A stretch of DNA of 64,000 nt from Hypericum androsaemum. Its lineage: Eukaryota; Streptophyta; Magnoliopsida; Malpighiales; Hypericaceae. The stretch spans positions 4,216,001 through 4,280,000 of the forward strand of contig OZ023184.1 in assembly GCA_963995505.1 (NCBI GenBank), read 5' to 3'. Positions 56,904 to 64,000 of this stretch are shown here, piece by piece. The notes below the pieces were generated by a model. It did no database searches, was not told the DNA's origin, and was given only the letters and a program-made list of their open reading frames with translations. How positions within the stretch are numbered: the stretch's first letter is position 1; every line of letters begins with the position of its first letter. The translations under genes and the position numbers were made by a program.

Positions 56904-58163
56904 CGAATCTAAATCAACAATTTAATACAATAATACATCAATCCGTCCAACTAATTAAAATTAAGTTTTATGAAAGAGGAGACGGAACAAATAGAATAAT
57001 AAGACACTAAAAAACAAAAATATCGTTAACTTCAGAAATTTCTTTTGAGAAGGTTAACTTCAGAAATTAAACTGCCATAAAATCTATAGTCTCCAAACTT
57101 ACCCATCGGAAAATCCAAATGAACGACATCTAACACGATTAGCCCACTAAAATCTCGGCCTTTTTGGACGCAGTTTTTGGTCAAGTAGGAATTCAGTAAA
57201 TTTTGAAATAAGGAATATTTTAATACTTTTAATTAAAAGTGACCAGAATTTAGATATTGAAACTAATTTTTTGATTTAAAAGAAATTAAAGATTAAATAA
57301 TATTAAAATGTCCTGACTAATCAACCTGTGAGTATTTTGACGAAAGACAAATTGAGGTCCCAATTCCAAGTGGAAGACAAGAAAAATATCTCCCACTAAA
57401 AAGAAGAATCAATATGGAAAATAATTTCATTGGCTTACTCCCTCAAAAAAAAAATCGCAAACTAGCCAAAATTAACGTCCCCCTCACAAATCCTCAAGAA
57501 AAAATCCGGCCAAGAGATCATCACCATCACACCTTATTCTAAAAAAATTAAATAAAGCCCGTATCTCTCTCTTCATCTTTCCATATATACTATAATTACA
57601 GATAATATACACATGGACTAATGGAAGGTCTCATTTGTAAACTTGTAATTCATTGATTGATAGAATCATATCAAGTCATCAAATGATTTGGTATATAGAG
57701 ACTAACATAAAATTTTTCTCCTTTTTCTGGTGTAGTTTTTTTCCTAATAAATTTTACCAAAATTTTGAAGAGGCTAGCAGCAATGATTTGCAGGCTAAGA
57801 TTGTGTCTTACTCCTTTCTTTCTTTATATATATATATATTTTTTTTTTTACTTCTTCAAAGAAAAAAAGAAAAGGATATACCATTTGTAACTAGGCCACA
57901 CAAAATGGAATCCCATATTAAAGTAAGACACGTACGCACGTAACATACCATACAAAGAAGAGACCACGTGTAAACCAACTTCCCACCAGTTGCAGTTCCT
58001 TCCCTTATATTTCCATTTCCACACAAAATCTCCTCATCATCAGATAATTATAATCATCTTCTTCTTCTTATTCTCTCCCATTAGAGCTATAGCTGTTCAC
58101 GAACAACAAGTACATACTCATCATCATCAAAGAGACCAACGTAGGTAGGTACATCTTGTAATA
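56904..58163. other. intergenic DNA and BIC gene promoter/leader
   Basis: AT-rich with an (AT)n tract at about 57828-57840. The last 250 bp hold G-box sequences and a CT-rich leader of the BIC gene. No other gene seen. Confidence 0.5.
57965..57970 (+). promoter_or_regulatory. G-box upstream of the BIC gene
   Basis: CACGTG in gaccacgtgtaa, about 195 bp before the ATG, with further ACGT cores at 57927-57940. BIC genes are light-induced through HY5-type bZIPs in Arabidopsis, which use such sites. Function here is inferred. Confidence 0.5.
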
Positions 58164-58682
58164 ATGGGAGACGACAAGAGACCTCGTATCCACCACTTCT
58201 CGCCATTATCACCACCTTCGTCTTCCTCATGTGAAACCCGCGAAGCTGACGAGCTCAAAGCCGCCTCCATCGAGGTGACCGTTGGACATGCAAGTGCCGA
58301 GAATGATCACAAGGAGCAAAACTCGAAACGCTCATCGTCGTCCTCTTCGAGTGCCAATGAGTCTGCCCATGAAGAAAAGAAGCCGCTGCAGATATTGCAT
58401 GAAGAGGGAGTAGGAGGAGGAGCAAGAGGGTGCCAAGGGTCATCGACGATGGTTCATGGCGATTGTGGACGTGAGAGGCTCAAGAGGCACCGGGTCGAGG
58501 TCGCGGGTAGGGTTTGGATCCCGGATATGTGGGGGCAGGAGGATCTCTTGAAGGATTGGATCGACTGTTCGGGGTTCGATGCTTCGCTGGTCTCGGACAA
58601 GATAATGTCTGCGAGGTCAGCTTTGATGGATGAAGGAAGAAGAGCCAACTCCAACAGGTTAAGGATAGGGAACAGTTGCTAA
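58164..58682 (+). CDS. BIC1: BIC-type blue-light inhibitor of cryptochromes
   Basis: Single-exon 172-aa protein. BIC proteins bind photoexcited cryptochromes in the nucleus, block their dimerisation and so dampen blue-light signalling. The N-terminal 100 residues are Ser-, Glu- and Pro-rich and probably disordered. The conserved CRY-interacting block is at about 102-160: [40 protein letters not shown] and [11 protein letters not shown]. This is the diagnostic region of BIC1/BIC2. The protein is somewhat longer than Arabidopsis BIC1 (about 140 aa), from an expanded N-terminus. BIC1 versus BIC2 orthology is not certain. Confidence 0.9.
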   Translation: MGDDKRPRIHHFSPLSPPSSSSCETREADELKAASIEVTVGHASAENDHKEQNSKRSSSSSSSANESAHEEKKPLQILHEEGVGGGARGCQGSSTMVHGDCGRERLKRHRVEVAGRVWIPDMWGQEDLLKDWIDCSGFDASLVSDKIMSARSALMDEGRRANSNRLRIGNSC

Positions 58683-59316
58683 ATTAAGCCAAGGAAGTTG
58701 TGTTGGCTTCTCTGTCTTGTTCCTTGTCGGATCTTTTGGTTTCCTATAATCAATCGTCTTTGTTTCCTTAATTTGTTACTACTAGATTAAATATTACAGG
58801 CTCCTTCGAAATACGAGACCGAACACATAAATTTGTCATCACTTCCTTTGCATAATTGCAATTGGTTTTCCCATTTGAGGATAATGTTTTGTTTGGGATG
58901 TTGTCTCTGGTTGAACTGAATCGAAATACACAAATTGCAGATACACATATATCAGTCGGGAATGTTTTAGTGACACGCTAAGTAGGTGCCTCTTTAAGTT
59001 GGTTCGACTTGCAGACATCTCCGACGATGCTTTGAATGGTTTGATTGGACGTTGCTGCAAAACCGGGATCACGGGGGCGTTAAATCACCCGGTCCCCGAT
59101 GGCCGAAACGTAAACTCAGAAGCAGCTTTTTAATAAACTAAACAATCTCAGTCGGAAGCTAATAGCTACTCAGATAGTCACGCTTCAAAATATAGCCATT
59201 AACGAGTTTCCTTGTGCGTGCAAACAGATAAATGACTTGGAAATTGTTACAGCTCTATTGTTAAACCAGTACACAAAATTTACCTTGAAGGGCAAATCGA
59301 AAATGAAATATTGTTA
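58683..59316. other. convergent spacer between the BIC and CIA1 genes
   Basis: 3' flanks of two converging genes. No gene seen. Confidence 0.5.
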
Positions 59317-62300
59317 TCAGGTTCTCGTCGCCAGCTCCCATATCTTTACTGTCCCATCATCGCTGGCTGAAGCAAGTAATCTGTTCTCCTGCCAGTTCAA
59401 AATAACATGTAGGGTTAGCTGTGAATAATCAAAAGGTAATAAACTTCAAGCAATTGGTCTGCTCTCCATAAGATAGCTTACTCCACAACTCCATTGCACT
59501 GAATTTATATCCATAGTATGAGCTTTTTCCCTCTTCGAAAGTAACTTGTACGAAGCAACATCAATCTGCACAAGCAGAACCTGCGTGTCAGTTAAACTAG
59601 TAACGTGCAACGCAAGACTTTAACGAACCAAAATTAAGCCGATCATTGGTCACATTACCAAATCATCTTTGCCCTCCACATAGAGGCACAAGGCATCATC
59701 GGCCGCTCCACTGGCAATAATACCTTCCCTGACACATTCAAACATCATTGTTACCGGATGCATCAACAAAGAAGTAAAAGAATAAGTGAAGCAGACAACA
59801 CTAGGATCAAGTCTAGACCTCAGGAAAGCTTCAACATGTTCTCAGATAATTGATATATCTTCATGTATTAGTTTCAAGTACAGTAGGCTATTTGTATATT
59901 CAAAAATCGTTCATAAACAAGCCCATCTACATCCAGCATAAAACAAGAGCAGGAGGCTAAGTATCCTCTTCATCATTATTATCTCTCCAGCCTCCTTATC
60001 GAAAATCAGTCCGAGGCTCAAAGTATTTTTTTTAATTAAAAAAATGGACTCGTTTGATGGATTTTAAACCACATGGCCGTAATGCAATTTCTGCAATACC
60101 AAAGGGTACTAAAGTGAACTTTTCCCTTCTTTCCCCAAATATCTTGATGCCAAATAGAATAGGATGATATAATAAAGCAAAAGTAAATGACCAAAGTGGT
60201 GCAGTCACCTTGACCAGTGAACTGAAAAGATTGTTCGGTCATGGTAACCAGAGAGAGTCGATTGATGAGTCCTGAAAAACAAAAAAATCAAATCAATTAG
60301 ATAATGTTTATCTAATATGCTATTACTCTCAAGTTATTAAATACTAATACTAACACAACTGAAAGAATCATTCCAAGTGGTAAAAAATGCAAAGGAAAAT
60401 TAAAACCAAGAGCTCATTACTCGATTACCAACCTCAGGTCCTAACAGCCTAATAAATACTTCAGCAATTTTAAGATCAACTTAAATTAGGAACAAAGAAT
60501 ACTCGTTAAAGCTCAGGATGCTGCTGTAGAAAGGAGATGGGAGAAAGGGTTCGAGAAAATGCAAAGCCAGAGAAACAAGTTGCCGTCAGAGATTAAGGGT
60601 TTCACAACAGTGCAAGTAATAGAAAGTAAGATGACCATGCTATACCGTCAATGAAAACTAATGAATGAACATGATTCAGATGGCACGGAAATTACGTGAC
60701 ACATTTTTGCCCAAAATGAAAATATTTCTCCTCATGAAATTCCCTTTTTTTGCTAACTCCCTCATGAAGTTCTTTCAAGACCAGCATTCTTTAGATACAG
60801 CATAATTGATTATAAACATGCATCTGATCAGATTAAATACTGTTTTAACACTTGAGGTCAAGCAGTTGGCGAACACGAGACCCCAGCCCATAACATGTTA
60901 GTGCGCTGATGTTATAGAGTTCCCTTAAATCTCATTATTATATGATTATGAAATCCTATTTCAACACTTGAGCACAAACAGTAGGAGATTAAGATACCAC
61001 ACCCAATAATGATTTCGTGCAACTAATGCTATAGAGTTTACCTAAATCTCATCGTGAGACTATAATTGAACACCAACATACCTTTAAGCATTGATCAATG
61101 ATCCATATAAAGTCAACTAAAGAAGCAAGAATCGAAAAAAGAAAGTCACAGAGATCATTTTGATTAAAGTGCATGTTGCTAACCAAGCTGCACAGACTTC
61201 TCCACTTTCCATCATTCCAATATCGCCTTTCCATATCTTTAGGGTGAGATCATCACTGCAACAAAAATCCAGTTCCATTTTATTCATTAATCCATGACAA
61301 ATTCTATTTAGCTTGCAACAACATTGCTAGATACTTTATATAGAAATAAACATTGAATCAGACAATAAAGGAAACGAAAAGGTGTACTTCCACATACCTA
61401 CATGTAACCATCTTGTCCCCGTCAGCATTCAATGATAGTCCCCATACAGTGGAAGAATGACCACTAGAAAGACAAAAAGAATTGTCATTACATTCTTAAA
61501 ACAAGCAAATTGCTCAAGCCGAAGTCTCAACCATGTCTAGTGTGTGTGTCTATGTCTGCATGACAAAAATAGGAGATGGATGGAGAGAGATGGGGCGGAG
61601 AAATACTTGATGGATTCCTTCAAGGTCTGAATACAATGCCAATCACCTGTACCATCTTCAGCCCATACCTAGTGACACAATGATAAAGCCGTAACTGAAA
61701 AACTAAATTTGGACAGCATTGATTGCAAAGAACCAATGTGCAAGATCCAAGCATGTCATGGGAGAAGAAGAGGTCAAGGGGACAGTGGATACGAAAAAGT
61801 ACCCTGACGGTATTGTCGTAGCTACAAGAAAACAAGACATCTAAAGTTGGATGCCACTTGACCATTTTCACATCTTGTGAATGCCCTTGCAATATTGATG
61901 CACACTCAAATTCGTTCCCCGGCATAACTTCCCAAATCCAAACAGTTTTATCTCGCCCACATGTCGCGAGAAGCGTCCCAGATGCATTCCAACAAACAGA
62001 TTTGACCTCGTTCTCATGACCCTACAAACCAAAATTCACAAAGGGAAAAGAAAATCAACCCTGGAGCCATAAAAATATTGACATTGCTTCTTGAAACACA
62101 ACATAAAAAAATCAAAAGTGCATTCGATATAAAAAGATTGGGCTTGGATAAGACTTGTAGCTTAAAAATGGTGCATTGTCTTACCATAATCCTCAAAGAA
62201 ACAAAAGATTTCATGGACGAACAACTAACGGACCCATTCAAACTTGTGCATAGCAGCACCATAGCGTATAGGTGAGCACGATACACAAAACACAAGCATT

Positions 62301-62889
62301 GCAACGCGTCAACTTAATCGATGTACTTAAGAGCGGTTCATCTACTAGACTGGTTTTCCAGCCAATGAAGTATAGATTCTTGAAAAGTTCAAAGCTTAAA
62401 CTACGATGCGACAGTCATCCATAGCTATCTCATTGACTAATCAAATACCAAAGGTTACACCATCCGAAAAGATGCCAAATACCTCCAAGGTAGAAACACA
62501 TTCGAAATCATCCCCAACGTCCTCCCAGATGGCGGTGGTGCCGTCGAAACTGGCAGTAGCCAGCAGCTTCCCGGACGGGGACCAGGCGCAGGACCTCACC
62601 GTCCTAGTGTGCGTCTCGTCCAAAACCGCCTACACATTTCACAGTTACACACAAAAAATTCATTTAAAGAGGGAAACCGAGGCGAAGTAAGTACCTTGCA
62701 GTGCCAGGAGCGGGTGGAGGAGGGGCTCCGCTGCCAGATACGGACGGTCTTATCCCCGCTGCACGATGCAAGGACCGGTGCAGCGGAGTCGCCCGCGGGG
62801 TTCCAGGCCAGTCCCCAAACCCTATCGGTGTGGCCTTCCAGGGTCCCCACCTCTCTAAGCTCAAAGTTCCCCTCATCCAAGGCTTCCAT
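59317..62889 (-). CDS. CIA1: CIA1, WD40 protein of cytosolic iron-sulfur assembly
   Basis: Scaffold of the CIA targeting complex that hands Fe-S clusters to cytosolic and nuclear proteins. Ten exons join in frame: 62889-62695, 62629-62483, 62021-61803, 61668-61607, 61463-61398, 61255-61184, 60271-60209, 59728-59659, 59565-59482 and 59388-59317 (1050 nt, 349 aa). Seven WD repeats are visible, e.g. [13 protein letters not shown]...[27 protein letters not shown]...[17 protein letters not shown]...[32 protein letters not shown]...LTLKIW and [12 protein letters not shown]; the last ends [10 protein letters not shown]. This matches CIA1/CIAO1 in length and repeat order. Start ATG 62889 gives the short acidic N-terminus [11 protein letters not shown]. 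Intron 6 (0.9 kb) holds a small tandem duplication, intron 7 a TIR-family remnant. Confidence 0.94.
60045..60125 (+). repeat. TIR-family remnant in CIA1 intron 7
   Basis: gatggattttaaaccacatgg ... accaaagggtactaaagtg resembles the right end of the 6636-9711 element (cgcattttaaaccacaagg ... ggtactaaagtaaa). Only one end is present. Confidence 0.6.
60840..61065. repeat. ~115-bp tandem duplication in CIA1 intron 6
   Basis: Two diverged copies (about 60840-60955 and 60956-61065) share 'aacacttgag', 'gttatagagtt' or 'gctatagagtt', and 'taaatctcat' in the same order. Confidence 0.65.
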
Positions 62890-63217
62890 CCCCGCTCCAA
62901 AAAGTCAACGTCCCTTGCTGACCGGTCGTCCAGGCTCCGCGTGTTTGGTTCCGGTCGTCGGATCGGTTGAGGAGAGCCGCGATCGCCGCCTCGGAGGGAT
63001 ATACGGAGGGAGTAGAGTTCTATTTACTTGTGGAGTAGACAGCGAGGACTCGAGCGTGACGAACGTAGGACTTTATAACTGCTCTTCTTTGGGCCTGGAA
63101 TGTACTTGGGCTTTATACTGACCCAGTCCAACTAAGCCCAACCTTGCTCTATCCCGTGATCATCGAACAAGGGAGTGGATTCGGTCATCAATGTGTAAAA
63201 CACTCCGGGACCGTTTT
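62890..63217. other. CIA1 upstream region
   Basis: GC-richer for about 170 bp upstream of the CIA1 ATG, then intergenic. The plus-strand open frames overlapping CIA1 exon 1 are shadows. Confidence 0.45.
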
Positions 63218-63480
63218 GGAAGATAAAATGATTCACCATATTATGATAGAATGGTTCGCCCAGTTATGATAGAATGGTTCGCCCAATTATGATAAAATGA
63301 TTTTACAGAACCGTCTCGAAAAAATCGGGACTCTGACCGTGATAAAATGGGTTGGATAAAATGGTTCGTCCAGTTATGATAAAATGGTTTCACGGATAAA
63401 ATGGTTCGCCCAGTTATGATAAAATGGTTCGTTCGGTTATGATAAAATGGTTCGCTCAGTTATAATAAAATGGTTTGCTC
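63218..63480 (+). repeat. minisatellite, ~23-24 bp unit
   Basis: About nine copies of a unit containing ttcgcccagttatgataa and aaatgg, interrupted near 63300-63355 by a different segment. Variants include cgttcggttat and cgctcagttat. Confidence 0.85.
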
Positions 63481-64000
63481 TCTAGGATCGTACTGAAAAA
63501 GTCACTTCGGTACCAAATTTGGTCCCCACCGAACACTTAGATCAACTTCTAAGTAAAGTATTATTTTGACTTAATCAAGTGTATTATCTATTTCGAATTC
63601 TAGGAATGTAATTCTCTTAGAAATTAGTAGAGATTTTTTTCACATTCGTAATCTTACCTGACTCAAATTTGAATTAGTATATTTTGCTTTCAAAAAAAGT
63701 GATTTGATCGGTGGTCCAATCGGTCGGACTACGAATTAGCCATTTGGGCATGCCAAGTTTAGGAGTTGGTAAGCCCAGCACCTTACGAACCGCCCGAAAA
63801 TTCGATCATACTAGGAGATTCGACCAGATTTTTTGACTCGAACGACCTGATCTGCCCAAATTTTGTAGAAATCAACAGAAAATTAAATAAAAATTAATCA
63901 AAAGATCAATTTTCCTAAATCAACACAAAATAAACCATATGAACAAAGAAAAGTGGGATGTAGATGAAATAAATTAGCCGGAATATAGATTTTAAAACCT
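63481..64000. other. AT-rich intergenic DNA to the window end
   Basis: No gene or repeat that I can support. Confidence 0.5.

Noticed and set aside
62609..63121. 170-aa plus-strand open frame
   Set aside because: Shadow of CIA1 exon 1 and its upstream region; no domain.
1..64000. CRISPR array, operon or bacterial-type system
   Set aside because: Direct repeats here are minisatellites without spacers, and the genes are intron-bearing plant loci.

Overview
The window is nuclear DNA of a flowering plant, most likely a eudicot. The genes are intron-rich, with short GT-AG introns in AT-rich intergenic DNA. The protein set is plant-typical: LITTLE ZIPPER, ABI5-type bZIP, plastid FtsZ2, BIC, germin-like and S-protein homologue. 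I cannot name the species. Ten genes could be read with confidence, six of them by joining exons. There are also one probable small gene and a dense set of mobile elements.

Layout. 1-5.9 kb: degenerate A-rich array, a small TIR element, then a LITTLE ZIPPER gene with a 5'UTR intron. 6-9.7 kb: a second small TIR element and a 3.1 kb TIR element (MULE-like) carrying a 22-bp minisatellite and GC-rich sequence. 11.2-14.7 kb: a tRNA-Asp relic and a complete eight-exon RCE1/FACE2 CAAX protease (minus). 15.5 kb: an S-protein homologue (minus). 16.7-29.25 kb: a nested structure. An outer element with ~430-bp inverted repeats holds an ORF1-only LINE inserted inside its left TIR and a Ty3/gypsy chromovirus with 99.5% identical LTRs. 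30.3-37.4 kb: a Yip1-family membrane protein, a small uncharacterised ORF, a five-exon alpha/beta hydrolase and a germin-like protein (minus). 38.3-42.2 kb: a LINE relic, a diverged local duplication and TIR-family remnants. 42.7-46.1 kb: ABI5-like bZIP with an ABRE-rich promoter and a 1.35 kb 5'UTR intron. 47.8-48.9 kb: IMP2-like mitochondrial inner-membrane protease. 50.1-54.9 kb: plastid-division FtsZ2. 56.8 kb: a decayed plastid-type trnD. 58.2 kb: a BIC-type cryptochrome inhibitor. 59.3-62.9 kb: ten-exon CIA1 WD40 protein (minus). 63.2 kb: a minisatellite.

The genes are independent housekeeping or regulatory loci and do not form a cluster or pathway. The most unusual content is in the transposon block. 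The gypsy element's gag-pol reading frame is interrupted by two short segments (74 and 71 nt) with perfect intron borders. Removing them restores the frame exactly, between the two zinc knuckles and just before the protease. The LINE looks like a 'half-LINE': 5'UTR, ORF1, 3'UTR and A-tail with a 16-bp target duplication, but no reverse transcriptase.
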